Source: Simonsiella muelleri ATCC 29453
GTDB taxonomy: Bacteria > Pseudomonadota > Gammaproteobacteria > Burkholderiales > Neisseriaceae
Length of the DNA: 64,000 bases
Direction: 5' to 3'
Assembly: GCF_002951835.1 (NCBI RefSeq)
Contig: NZ_CP019448.1
Location: 1,488,001 to 1,552,000, forward strand
Positions 22,910 through 33,200 of this stretch are shown in pieces; position 1 is the first letter of the stretch; each line of letters starts with the position of its first letter. The position numbers were made by a program, and so were the translations under genes. The notes under the pieces were generated by a model, which searched no databases, was not told where the DNA came from, and saw only the letters and a program-made list of their open reading frames with translations.

Positions 22910-23143
22910 TCACACCCCAATATCCTGTACCGCCAAATCAGGCGCAACGCTTAAAATTGCGCCACCGCCTACATCATAATAGACGGTTTGACCTGCGCTG
23001 TAGCCATTGCCATACAACAAAACTTCATTGCCAGCCTGTGTAGTACGCGCCAAATAACTGCCATTGCCATTTTTAGCAATGATTTGGGCGACTGCACGGT
23101 TGGGTTGATTAAATAATTGATTAAATTGCTGATAAATATTCAT
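22910..23143 (-). CDS. Small protein at the end of the tail operon
   Basis: A 77-residue protein with a beta-rich core (AQIIAKNGNGSYLARTTQAGNEVLLYGNGYSAGQTVYYD), resembling small phage structural or tail-tip accessory proteins. Last gene of the late operon of the right prophage; a ribosome site (GGAAAG) and an uptake sequence separate it from the upstream gene. Confidence 0.65.
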   Translation of the reverse strand: MNIYQQFNQLFNQPNRAVAQIIAKNGNGSYLARTTQAGNEVLLYGNGYSAGQTVYYDVGGGAILSVAPDLAVQDIGV

Positions 23144-23171
23144 TTCTTTCCTTTCAGGCTGCCTGAATTAA

Positions 23172-24971
23172 TCAAATATCCATGTATCTGTCCACGCCCA
23201 ACGTTTGATAAATCACAGGCACCTCGCCATTCATTGCCACGCTGATTTGCACCGATTTGACCACACCTCGCCACGATTCAGCAGGTTCATTGAATTGCCA
23301 AATTTCGCCCAATTCGGCACGGTTTAAGCCGTATTTGGGAATCCATGGCAGCTTGACGGTTTCGCTTTTATGTATGCCTGTGTTGCTTAATGTTGCCACG
23401 CCAGCCGCTTCGCAAACGTTGTAATCCGTGTAAAGCGCATGGCTTAAATCGGTGGCACGTGGTGTGTTGCCATGTTCGCGGCGGTAAACGTTGGCGGCTT
23501 TACCTTGATTGTGGTTGGCTGCCACGCCGACTGCATGGCAACGCAAATTCTGTTGCAGGCTGCCTGAAATGCTGACAATCGCACTGTTTGGCACTTGCAC
23601 ATCGGGTGCAGCGTCTGCCAACGCCCACGCTGCCACGCGCCATGTTGGGCGAATATCCAGTTGTGGCAAATAGGGATGGCTTGCCACGAATCCGCCAGCT
23701 GTTTGCGCGATGTCTTGCAGCACCGCAATAGGCGTTTTGTCGGTTAAACTATAGACATTTGCAGGGACAAGCCAATCCACAATCTGCCAATTTTCAATTT
23801 TAAAATTTAAAAATTTCAATTGTGAATCAGCGATTTGTCTGGCGTATGATTCTGAATTGACCAAACCAGCAGACGAATGGGCAAAATCCGCGCCCAATAA
23901 AGCCGTTTGGCTACGTCCTGTGATGGTGTAGCTTTTTTTACCAAATGCGCGGTTATCGCTAAACTCTTCTGCCATAAAATCAAAACGTTCTGAATTAATT
24001 AATACCGTAATCACGTCTTTTTCAGGCTGCCTGAATTTCACTTTAACGAATGATTCGGGCGACACCGTTAAATCGGCTTGCCAACAGTAACCAGCCGTGT
24101 CGGCTTTGATATTCAGCGACAGCAATTCCAATGATGTACCGTCCGCTAATTGTGCTTTAATTTCATTACAAATCATATAATTATCCAAATTTGGAATCAT
24201 AACTTTCGGCTTGCCACACGCGAACGAAATCGGGACTTGTGCCGCGTCGGGTTTGGCGGCTTGGGTGCTGAAATCCAGAGGTAAAGCATCGGGTGGAGGC
24301 GGTTTGCCACACGCGCAATCACAATCATCACGGTTAGGCGTGTTGTCAATGGGAATTGGATACCATTCACACGGTGGTTGAACGCTGCGACTCACGGCGG
24401 TTTTCAGGCAGCCTGAAAGATGATAACCGCTTGATTGCGCGATAAATCCATTGACAAAATATTGTGTGAATGCGGTTGGCGTGGCGGTGCAATTTGTGAG
24501 ATGGGGGGCGTTGGCTTGGCGCGTGGTGGTGTGATTGGCGTAGAACTGGTTGGCAGCGATACGCGTTTTCAGGCAGCCTGAAAGTTTAGGCGCGAACGCC
24601 ACATGATTTTGCCAACACGAATGCAGGCGCGCGGTGCTGCCCGACACGCCCACAAACATCAACCACAACCATGCCAACGTCCCGATTTCCACGTTCAGGC
24701 AGCCTGAAACAGGCGCAACCGCCACAAATTGCGCCCAATAATTTTGCGCCAACGCTTGATTTTGTCCCGAAACCGCCAAACACGCGCCTTGAGTGCTTTG
24801 AGCTGACCATGCACTTGTCCAATTTGCGCCAATGGTCGGTTTGATGGGGGCGACTGGTTTGGTGGGTTTTGGGGGCGCGACGTTGTCATTCAATGTGAAT
24901 TTGAATGGCAACGTGTCGGGCTGCTGTTCAACGCGCCGCCCCAATTCAAAAGGCAATTGTGCGCTATTCAT
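23172..24971 (-). CDS. Large tail-tip protein, 599 residues
   Basis: The N-terminal 230 residues are Pro/Ala/Cys-rich and contain several uptake-sequence peptides (SGCLKT, SGCLNV). From about residue 240 (ISFACGKPKVMIPNLDNYMICNEIKAQL) to the end the sequence looks like a phage baseplate/tail-hub protein (KSYTITGRSQTALLGADFA). Position at the end of the tail module supports a tail-tip role; exact family not recognised. Confidence 0.65.
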   Translation of the reverse strand: MNSAQLPFELGRRVEQQPDTLPFKFTLNDNVAPPKPTKPVAPIKPTIGANWTSAWSAQSTQGACLAVSGQNQALAQNYWAQFVAVAPVSGCLNVEIGTLAWLWLMFVGVSGSTARLHSCWQNHVAFAPKLSGCLKTRIAANQFYANHTTTRQANAPHLTNCTATPTAFTQYFVNGFIAQSSGYHLSGCLKTAVSRSVQPPCEWYPIPIDNTPNRDDCDCACGKPPPPDALPLDFSTQAAKPDAAQVPISFACGKPKVMIPNLDNYMICNEIKAQLADGTSLELLSLNIKADTAGYCWQADLTVSPESFVKVKFRQPEKDVITVLINSERFDFMAEEFSDNRAFGKKSYTITGRSQTALLGADFAHSSAGLVNSESYARQIADSQLKFLNFKIENWQIVDWLVPANVYSLTDKTPIAVLQDIAQTAGGFVASHPYLPQLDIRPTWRVAAWALADAAPDVQVPNSAIVSISGSLQQNLRCHAVGVAANHNQGKAANVYRREHGNTPRATDLSHALYTDYNVCEAAGVATLSNTGIHKSETVKLPWIPKYGLNRAELGEIWQFNEPAESWRGVVKSVQISVAMNGEVPVIYQTLGVDRYMDI

Positions 24972-24974
24972 TAA

Positions 24975-25268
24975 TTAATTCACTTTAGGTTTCATGCCAG
25001 CCCAGCCATCAATTTTGTTGTATTGCCGTAGGTTGTCGTAGCCCATCAGAATGTAAGTGCGTGTTTCATCAAGATTATCCACACGATAAGTGCCATCTTC
25101 ATGTGAATACACATCGCGCACACACATCATGGTTTGTTCGTCAAATACAAAAATTCGGCGGCGAGCAGGCGTACCAGCAACGGTAACAATACCGCTTCCT
25201 TCGCCAGAAAAATAGCCACGTCCTGTGTAACGGCTTTGGCGATGGCGAATATTTAATTTAATTTTCAT
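24975..25268 (-). CDS. Small beta-sandwich tail protein
   Basis: A 97-residue protein. AGTPARRRIFVFDEQTMMCVRDVYSHEDGTYRVDNLDETRTYILMGYD has the pattern of a carboxypeptidase-regulatory-like or Ig-like domain (transthyretin-type fold) often present in phage tail tips. It sits 3 bp upstream of the large tail-tip gene and 0 bp after the previous stop, so the three are coupled. Confidence 0.65.
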   Translation of the reverse strand: MKIKLNIRHRQSRYTGRGYFSGEGSGIVTVAGTPARRRIFVFDEQTMMCVRDVYSHEDGTYRVDNLDETRTYILMGYDNLRQYNKIDGWAGMKPKVN

Positions 25269-26159
25269 TTAGTTGTACTCAAAATAACTCAAATTTAACA
25301 AGTGATTATTTCCGCCACCGTCCGAAATATCCAACAGCAAATAATCCGCGTCATCGCCATCTAATTTTAATATTGACCATGTCGGCATAGCAGTACGTAA
25401 GTTATTCATAGATGACAACAAATTAGGTAAAACAGCACGATAAGTTTGCTTTTCCATGACAAAAACTTCATGGGCAATGAATCCACCATGAATCGGGTCG
25501 GGGTAAGGTGCTAGGTTGCTATTGCTATAATAATTGCCACCTAAGTCAGCCATTAATGCGCCACTACCTTGCCACGCTTGTGCCAACATGGGGTTTTTCA
25601 AGCTGCCTGTATCCCAATTCGTTGCTCTGCTGTAGTTGCTATGAACAAACACGCAAGCCGTGTTATCGGCAGGAGCAAGCGGTCGCGCATCACCAAAAAA
25701 CAAAACCAAACTGGTGCTGTTTGTATCCAAAATAGCCAACCAAAATGCACGCTCGCACGCCACCAACAGCCATTTTCCTGTACTACCACCACTACCCGTA
25801 CCAGCGTAAGCAAAATGGTTTTGCCCAATATCGGTGTAGCCAAAATAGCTCGTACCAGTATTCAAATTACTCATGCGCTGATACGCGCCCAGTACGGCAT
25901 AATTGTCATTTTCATTATTGATTTGTAAACAAAATTTCGTGGATTCAGGCGATTGACTACGAAAGACAGCACTCACATCATTCTCAAACGGCATCGCCCA
26001 ACCAGCAGGCTCTTTGCGGCTATCGTCTGCGCCATAACCTGTTACCAAACAAGCTTTTAACAAGGTTTTCAGGCTGCCTGCAACCGCATCTAATTTCGGC
26101 GCGTCCTTATCCGTGCTGCGATAGACTTTGGCAGGAATTTTGGTTGTTTGACTAAACAT
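25269..26159 (-). CDS. Tail structural protein, 296 residues
   Basis: The first 60 residues (AKVYRSTDKDAPKL ... SLKTLLKACLVTGYG) and the internal AVFRSQSPESTKFCLQINNEND resemble a family of phage tail proteins that carry a beta-rich surface domain. No catalytic motif is visible. Expressed in the tail operon. Confidence 0.65.
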   Translation of the reverse strand: MFSQTTKIPAKVYRSTDKDAPKLDAVAGSLKTLLKACLVTGYGADDSRKEPAGWAMPFENDVSAVFRSQSPESTKFCLQINNENDNYAVLGAYQRMSNLNTGTSYFGYTDIGQNHFAYAGTGSGGSTGKWLLVACERAFWLAILDTNSTSLVLFFGDARPLAPADNTACVFVHSNYSRATNWDTGSLKNPMLAQAWQGSGALMADLGGNYYSNSNLAPYPDPIHGGFIAHEVFVMEKQTYRAVLPNLLSSMNNLRTAMPTWSILKLDGDDADYLLLDISDGGGNNHLLNLSYFEYN

Positions 26160-26171
26160 AACTTTTCCTTT

Positions 26172-27866
26172 TTATTCAATAATATTCGTGTTTCCGCGTA
26201 AGCAAGCGGTGAATTTATCCGCGTGGCTGGTTTTGTCGGCACTCGGCTGAACCGCCCGAATAAACCAAATTCCCATAGACGTGGTGGACGTGTTAAAGCG
26301 CACGCAATTTCTCGTTTCCCAACCGCCTCCAAACGCCAAATGTGGCAGCGTAAAAAATGGCTTATTCGTGGCAGGATTCAAAGGCGAAAGGTCGCTTAAT
26401 GTGTCGCTGGCGGCAATTAAGCCTAAGCGTTCTTCGTATAATTTGAATTGCGTCGGCGACACAAATTCAATCAACCAACGCCCATTAATCGCGCCGTCCG
26501 ATGTTAATTTAATTGGATAATCTTTGACGTTTAATTTGGCTAAAATCTCATCGCCGATGCGCGTGTTTTGCCACACTTTTGTCCACGCTTGCTGACTGAA
26601 TGGCTCGGTCGCGCGGACAAGTAAATCGCCTTTTTCGCCGCCAATAATCGCGCTGGAAAGATACGTTTTTTCAATAGGATAATTACGTTTTAAACCGTAT
26701 TGCAGTTTCAGGCTGCCTGAAATATTCACGCCCATCAAACGGTTTTCTTCTTCATAAATCAAACACGCCGACAACGGCATCGCGTAACCCGACAAATCCA
26801 ACGGCATCGCCCACACAAGGCTACCTGAAACAATATCGTATTGCGTGGCGAGAACGTGTTTGCTATTGGCATCCACCACACACACGCGGTCAGCATCGCT
26901 GCGATTAAGCGGAATGGTCGCGCCTGCGGTGTGTGCGCTGCCCAAGTCTTGCAGCATTTTATTTGTCAAGACAACCACATCGCCCACACGAAAAATAGGA
27001 ACACGTCCATCTTGTGGCAACCGAACTGCGTTGATGCCAATGTCCGTGTCAATCGGGATAGATGTCAGCGAAACGGCGTTGTAGCGCAATGATTCGGGCG
27101 GTACGATGGCATTAGCCGATACATTGAATAAACCTGTGTCATAATCAATGCTGCCTGAAAGTGTGCCTGTGATGCTGCCATCTGCTTGCGAATCGCCGCG
27201 CAATGTGGTTTCGCCAGTTTCTGCGTAAGCAATGAAACTTTCAGGGTTTACAGGAGCGATGGCGGTGCGTCCGTGAATTTGTTGAACACCATATTCGCCT
27301 TGATGGTAAACACCTGATAATACTTTGATATTCGGGCTGGCATTAGGCGCAAGATTATTAATGTTGACAATGCCAGTCGCGGCATTCAAGCTGCCTACGA
27401 CTGTCCCAGTGCCTTGATTGTAGTTCCAGTTTTGATACAACACGCCGTCGCGTTCTATTGTGAATTTGCCTTGAATTTCAAACGTCCACGAATTAAGCAA
27501 GGCAATGCGTGGAATCGCAACACCTTGTAATACATCAAAAGTTTGACTTGCGCTGCGAACGGTGTCGCCAACCGTGCGCGTTTCTTCGCTGCTGACAAAT
27601 TCCACCATCGCGTGTTTGGGCGCGACCACAACCGTTCGCTGAATCGTGGTGCTGCCTGCAACCGCCACATATCGGGGCGATGTGTCGGTTAGCGAAAATT
27701 CGCTGTAAGTTGCTGTGTGAATTGGTTGTTTGAATGGTTCGGTTGGAATCACAATATCGCCTGTAACATAATCAATGCTTGCGCCGTTAATGAGTCGTCC
27801 GTTCGTCATCAAACCGCCGTTGCCATTGTCGTAAATTTCGGCATGATTGCTGCTAAAATTTTCCAT
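26172..27866 (-). CDS. Tail structural protein, 564 residues
   Basis: Beta-rich throughout, with segments IDYVTGDIVIPTEP, ITGTLSGSIDYDTGLFNVSANA and FRVGDVVVLTN that recur in the preceding gene as INYAKG/IDYAKGVIY patterns, so the two tail proteins share a domain type. Role in the tail tip or baseplate inferred from gene order. Confidence 0.65.
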   Translation of the reverse strand: MENFSSNHAEIYDNGNGGLMTNGRLINGASIDYVTGDIVIPTEPFKQPIHTATYSEFSLTDTSPRYVAVAGSTTIQRTVVVAPKHAMVEFVSSEETRTVGDTVRSASQTFDVLQGVAIPRIALLNSWTFEIQGKFTIERDGVLYQNWNYNQGTGTVVGSLNAATGIVNINNLAPNASPNIKVLSGVYHQGEYGVQQIHGRTAIAPVNPESFIAYAETGETTLRGDSQADGSITGTLSGSIDYDTGLFNVSANAIVPPESLRYNAVSLTSIPIDTDIGINAVRLPQDGRVPIFRVGDVVVLTNKMLQDLGSAHTAGATIPLNRSDADRVCVVDANSKHVLATQYDIVSGSLVWAMPLDLSGYAMPLSACLIYEEENRLMGVNISGSLKLQYGLKRNYPIEKTYLSSAIIGGEKGDLLVRATEPFSQQAWTKVWQNTRIGDEILAKLNVKDYPIKLTSDGAINGRWLIEFVSPTQFKLYEERLGLIAASDTLSDLSPLNPATNKPFFTLPHLAFGGGWETRNCVRFNTSTTSMGIWFIRAVQPSADKTSHADKFTACLRGNTNIIE

Positions 27867-27883
27867 GTATTTATCCTGTTAAC

Positions 27884-29755
27884 TCAAATAGTTGATGCGG
27901 TAAATGCGTAAAATTTTTTTCTTGGTGCAGACGGCGTAGTTGAAACCGTGGCAACCGATGATGAAACCCCCGAACTGATTGATTCACTTAATTTTTCTAC
28001 TTCTTCCACGCGAATGCCAATCGGTAAACTGATTTTCAGGCTGCCTTTAGCGACCTTTGCGCCTGCGCTCAATGTCATGCGCGTACCATTGGCTTTGACC
28101 TCAACGGATTTGCGTTCACTTTGGGCAATGTATTGTTCAGCCGTCCAATCTAATACAGCTGCATTCAAATTAGTCGGATAAAATCGCCCCTCGCCATAAT
28201 GCACATAACCACCACATGCGCCTGTGATGCTGCCGTTGCTGTCTTGTGCGGTGCGCGGCGTTCCGTCATGCCACGACAAGCGCAACGTGGACGGCTTCAA
28301 ACGTGGCACTGGAATTTCAGGCAACCGAACCGCCGATGACATCGGTTGTGGCGCAATCACAGAACCTGCCATTTTGTCGCCCAGCGTCTTGTAAAAACCA
28401 TCAGGCGACCACGACACCAACAAACCACTTCCCACATCAGGCAACACAGGCAAACTGATTTTCAGGCTGCCTGAAGTCGTGATTTCGCCACGTACTTCGC
28501 CTGTTTCATCGTGTAAGCTGTTGTCCGAATAGCCTGTTAATTCGTACCACTGACCGCCAGCGCGATACGACACCCCCACGCTGCCACGTGCAGGCATTGG
28601 GCGCAACAGCAACGCAAATTCCGTGCTTTGATTGGTTTCTTTGATGGGCGAAGTGGCGGAATAGGCATAATTTTGATATTTCACGGCTGGCGTGGCGTAA
28701 ATTCGCCCAATTTGTTGATTTTTAACGCCATAAATCACACCTTTGGCGTAATCAATCTGTAAAATTTCGCCATTTGAATTTTTCAGGCTGCCTGAACCAT
28801 CATCTACCCAACCTGTCAATTCTACTGATGTCGGTAATACGCCAGTATCAAAATACACATTACCATCAGACACATAAGCTGAACCAGCGTACACCACACG
28901 GCGTGGCGCGGTGGGAATCCACAACGGTTTGCCACTAGCCCAATCGTCCGCCAACGCAGTGCTAACCGTGGACGTGGGAATTAATTTTTCAAAAATCGTG
29001 TCTACATTGATTTCTACCGCGCCTTGTTTCAATTCTTTTTTGATGGGACGAACGCCATAATATTTACCGCTATCAGATACTTGCGTTTTCAAGACTTCCA
29101 CAGCTGGGGAGATTTGGGTGCGTGATGGCGATTTCACGCCTTGCAAATCCAAACTCAAGGCATTTTGCGTTTCCATTTCAATTACGCGAACTTGGAATGT
29201 GCCTTTGTCGTCTTCAAATGTTTGAATACTATGGGTTAATTTGTCAATACGAAAATATTCAAATTGCTGTTGTTTGTTAGCATCTACATAACCCAGCGCG
29301 TAGCGTTCGCCTACCAAAGGCAAGGGCGCATCTAAAGATTGATAGGTTTGTACTAAACGGCTGTTCCGTCTTTGTGTCCCCAGTAAAGTCATTCGGCTGG
29401 CGATGGTTGGATTAGAATACGCTTCAATGCGCGGCATGATTTCGGCGCGTGTTTGCGCGTAGTAATCAGCAGGACACGCCAAAATAGAGACGGCTGGGTC
29501 TTCGGGCGGTTCGCTGATAATCACGTTTGCGCCCAACAAAGCCGCCGCATCAGCACGGCTGACAGCTGCGTAAGCAAGGCGCACGTTCACACGTCCACGC
29601 GTTTTGTCTAAATCTGATACCGCGTTGAAAAGTTCGTTCGTTGTGCCATTTAATTGAACGCCTGTCATTGCGCCGCCGCCGTCATCGGTATCGGTTAGGC
29701 GTTGGCTGGCATAAAATTTCAAGTCTTGTTGTGTGATTTCGGTTTTGCGTTGCAT
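27884..29755 (-). CDS. Tail structural protein, 623 residues
   Basis: Starts MQRKTEITQQDLKFYASQRLTD. Several beta-rich repeats (GEILQIDYAKGVIYG, YVHYGEGRFYPTNLNAA) resemble those in the neighbouring 564-residue protein. Uptake sequences encode SGSLK peptides at three sites. Position after the tape measure suggests a distal tail or hub component. Confidence 0.65.
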   Translation of the reverse strand: MQRKTEITQQDLKFYASQRLTDTDDGGGAMTGVQLNGTTNELFNAVSDLDKTRGRVNVRLAYAAVSRADAAALLGANVIISEPPEDPAVSILACPADYYAQTRAEIMPRIEAYSNPTIASRMTLLGTQRRNSRLVQTYQSLDAPLPLVGERYALGYVDANKQQQFEYFRIDKLTHSIQTFEDDKGTFQVRVIEMETQNALSLDLQGVKSPSRTQISPAVEVLKTQVSDSGKYYGVRPIKKELKQGAVEINVDTIFEKLIPTSTVSTALADDWASGKPLWIPTAPRRVVYAGSAYVSDGNVYFDTGVLPTSVELTGWVDDGSGSLKNSNGEILQIDYAKGVIYGVKNQQIGRIYATPAVKYQNYAYSATSPIKETNQSTEFALLLRPMPARGSVGVSYRAGGQWYELTGYSDNSLHDETGEVRGEITTSGSLKISLPVLPDVGSGLLVSWSPDGFYKTLGDKMAGSVIAPQPMSSAVRLPEIPVPRLKPSTLRLSWHDGTPRTAQDSNGSITGACGGYVHYGEGRFYPTNLNAAVLDWTAEQYIAQSERKSVEVKANGTRMTLSAGAKVAKGSLKISLPIGIRVEEVEKLSESISSGVSSSVATVSTTPSAPRKKFYAFTASTI

Positions 29756-29870
29756 TTGGTGGTTTCCTATTTTTTCAGGCAGCCTGAAGGACTACGCGTC
29801 CAGCGAATAAATTCACAAAATAAAATCTTCAGGCTGCCTGAAAAGCATTTAAAAGTGTTTTAAACACGGT

Positions 29871-30275
29871 TTAAACCGTCATTAGCGCGATTTGTACCTG
29901 ATATTTTTCCGCCCCCATTTCGGGGACGGAAAACGCCACAGGCTCAACACCGCCCAATGCGTTATCATGTAGCCTGAACGCTACGTTAAACTCACGCCCA
30001 TCGTAGTGGCGCATCGTTAAAGTTAATTCAGGCACATCCGTCCAATCACGCAAAATGCGAACGGTGGCTAAATCCAACCAAGCCCATTCGCCTGACAAAG
30101 TAATTGGGCGACCATTGCGCTTGATGCCTTGCTGGATAATCAGTCCGCCGCTTAGTGTGCGTTCGGGTTCGGCTTGGGCGATTGCGTGCCATGCGTATTC
30201 ATCTGTCCAACGCATATCGGGTGGCAGGCGAATGCTGGCTTGGTTGTCGTTGCGCGTTAAGATGATGTCGTCCAT
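29871..30275 (-). CDS. Tail accessory protein, paralogue flanking the tape measure (downstream)
   Basis: A 134-residue protein whose ATG overlaps the tape-measure stop (TGATG). The core W-T-D-E-Y-A-W ... PERTLSGGLIIQQGIKRNGRPITL is shared with the protein at 33999-34394, which lies on the other side of the tape measure. The two arose by duplication. Role unknown, probably tail assembly. Confidence 0.75.
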   Translation of the reverse strand: MDDIILTRNDNQASIRLPPDMRWTDEYAWHAIAQAEPERTLSGGLIIQQGIKRNGRPITLSGEWAWLDLATVRILRDWTDVPELTLTMRHYDGREFNVAFRLHDNALGGVEPVAFSVPEMGAEKYQVQIALMTV

Positions 30276-33200
30276 CACATACTCCGTTTGTTATCTTTTT
30301 GAATTTGTTTAATGAGTTCTTGGGCGATTTGTGGCATTAACTCTTTAATTAAATTTGGGATTTGCTGTTTAATTTGGTTATCACGCGCTGCCAGTGCTTC
30401 GGTTACACCACTAAAATCAAATTGCATACCACGCCAATCCATGTCGCTTAAATCCACCTTGTTTTCAGGCAGCCTGAACCGCATTTGTTCGGCTTCGCGC
30501 TGCAAACGTTCGCGTTCTTGCTGTTGGCGTTGCTGTTCGGCTTGGCGTTGTTGCTGCAAACGCTGTTGTTCGGCTTCGCGCTGTTGTTGTTGGCGTTCAC
30601 GTTCTTGTTCGGCTTCACGCTGTTGTTGTTCGCGCTGTTGTTCGGCTTCGCGCTCGGCTTGGGCTTGGTAAGCGGCTTGTTGGGCAGCAATGGCAGCCGC
30701 GTAATCGTCTTGCGCTTGGCGGTTGCCTGTTTTTTGCGCTTGGGCTTGTTTTCGCTTGAGCGCATTTAGTTTCTCTTGTTGCTCTAATTTTTGCACATCG
30801 CCATCACGACCTTGTGCGCGGAGCAATTCTTTCTCGGCTTCTCTGCGTGCGTTGGCGGCTTCGTCTGCCAGTTGTTGCATTTTTTGACGCGCTTTATCAA
30901 TCGCTTGGTGTAAATTATTCAACGTGGTTTTGTCTAATTTTCTAGCGTTATTGGCTGCCATGAGTTCGGCGCGTGCCAAATGTTCGGCGATGTTGCCGCC
31001 GTTTTCGGTTTCTTCGTTCAAACGTTGGACGGTTTGATTGATGTTGATGTACATATCCTGTACGCTACGCAGCGTGTTAGCCCATGAAGCCGTGCCAAAC
31101 GTGGCATACGCGCCCATTTTCTTAAGCGTTTCATGGACTTTTGAGCCTAAATCCGACATTTTATGCTGGCTGAATTCGGCTGCCTTGCCCACGTTTTCCA
31201 CATTTTCCACAACTGCTTTGGCGGCTTGGCTTTGCGCTTGTGCGGATTCGGTCGCCGCTTGGGTAACTTGTTGATGTGCTTGAATTTGCGTATCGGCTGC
31301 TTGTTGGGTTTGCGCGGCTGCCTGAAGACTGGCTTTGCCTGTCGCATCAACCGTTACCGCATAGTTGTAGGCGGCGGCTTGTGATTGAACCCACGCAATA
31401 GCCGTTTGGTCTCCGCTATTGATTGCGGTTTGCGCGGTTTGTTCAAAAGCCTTTTGCAAATCCGCTTGCGTGGCTTGTCCGCTTGCTTTCACTTTTTCAA
31501 AGGCTTGCATCTGTTCGTTGGCAGCTTGCGCTAATGCTTCTTTCGTTTTGATGCCTAATTGCTTAAACGCATCAGCCGTAGGGTCGGCAGCGTTTTTCAA
31601 ATCCAACACTTTCTGACGCGCTTTTTCCAACGCCATTTCAGAAGCCTGTCCGCTTTGTTCAATCGCCTGTAAATCCGCTTCAGCTTGTCGCTTTGCCAAA
31701 TCAGCCGATGCCAAACTTTCCACACCCAAACGCTTAAAGGCAGCCTGAATAGGGTCGGTGGCAGCCTGAATATCCAGCAATTTTTTATCCAGCGACAAAA
31801 AACCAGCTTCAACCTGCACAGCGGATAACTTACCACTTTCGCCAAACTCCTGATACTTAGCGCGTAACGCTTCAATATCTGCCTGATTTGCGCTGCTATC
31901 TACCGCCTTGTTTAATGCCTGTTGCAACAACACACCAGCTTGATAACCATTTTTTGCCAACGCATCAAATCCGTTGCCTAACGCATTGATTTTCTCCAGC
32001 GTTGCCTGTGTTGCTTGTGTAGGTTTCAGCATGGCAGCCTGTAAGTCCAAACCCAAGCCATTGGCAGCACTTTTGGCATCGGCTAATTGTTTGGTTGTTT
32101 CATCAATTTTTTGCTTAAGTGTTTCAACCGCTTTCGGTGCTTCAATCCCCATAGATTTTTGCCACGCTTGATTGCTTTCATCGGCAGCTATTTTGGCAGC
32201 AGTAGCGGCTTTTTGCGCATCTTCCGCTTGCTTTTTCGCGGTGGCTTCCGATGCTGTACCAATGGCAGCATTGGCTAAAATCTGTGCATCAGCCGCTTCT
32301 TTGGCTAAACGTGATGCTTGCGCATATAAATCAGATGTCTCTTTGCGTAAACGCGTTTGTTTTTGCAAAACGGTTTCAAGTGCTTCGCCCATTGCTTTTT
32401 TGGTGTTGCTGCCATACTGCATGACTGCATCGCCAGCTTTTTCTAAACTCTCCTTGCTGCTTTTTTCCATGCGCTTAGCGGCCGCGTCTAATTCATCAGC
32501 CACTTTGCCCAAAAATGGAATCTTGTCGGCAATATAGCCCATACCGCTTAGAATATCCGACAACACCTGCTTAATCGCTGCACCGACAACATAAAACACC
32601 ACCTTTAAGCCAGTAAACGCATCGCGCAATACACCGACGGCAATATTTAAGCTATCAATTAAATTTTGAGCCAAACTAAAATTCTGTGCGGCTTCATGAT
32701 TAAACAACCCAGCAATCGCTGCGCCTACATCATTCAGCAAGCCATACAATTCACTAAAAGTATCTACTACACCGCTAACAACATCTTTTAGCAAGCCGTA
32801 AACATTTTCAAACACCGCTTTCAAGCGTTCCGCTTCAGGCGAATCTGCAAACGATTTCAATTTATCCTGCGCATCATTCAGCATCTCGCTAATATCATGC
32901 GCTACCGTTTTCACCGCATCGCCTACGCCATTTTCGCCCAGCCAATTCAATAATTCTGAAAACTCATTTTTCAGCTTATTGATGCTGCCTGAAAGCGAAT
33001 TGGCATTTTGTTCCGCTTGACCACCAAACGCTTCTTGCATCGCCGCGCCCAATTTCGGCAAAAACTCTTCAGCCGACAATCCAGCCCCGACCATATTTTC
33101 CAATTCAGCCGTGGTAACACCCATTGCTTTAGCAGCAATCCCCATAGCTGCTGGCATATGCTCCGATAATTGACCGCGCAACTCTTCCATAGACACCTTG

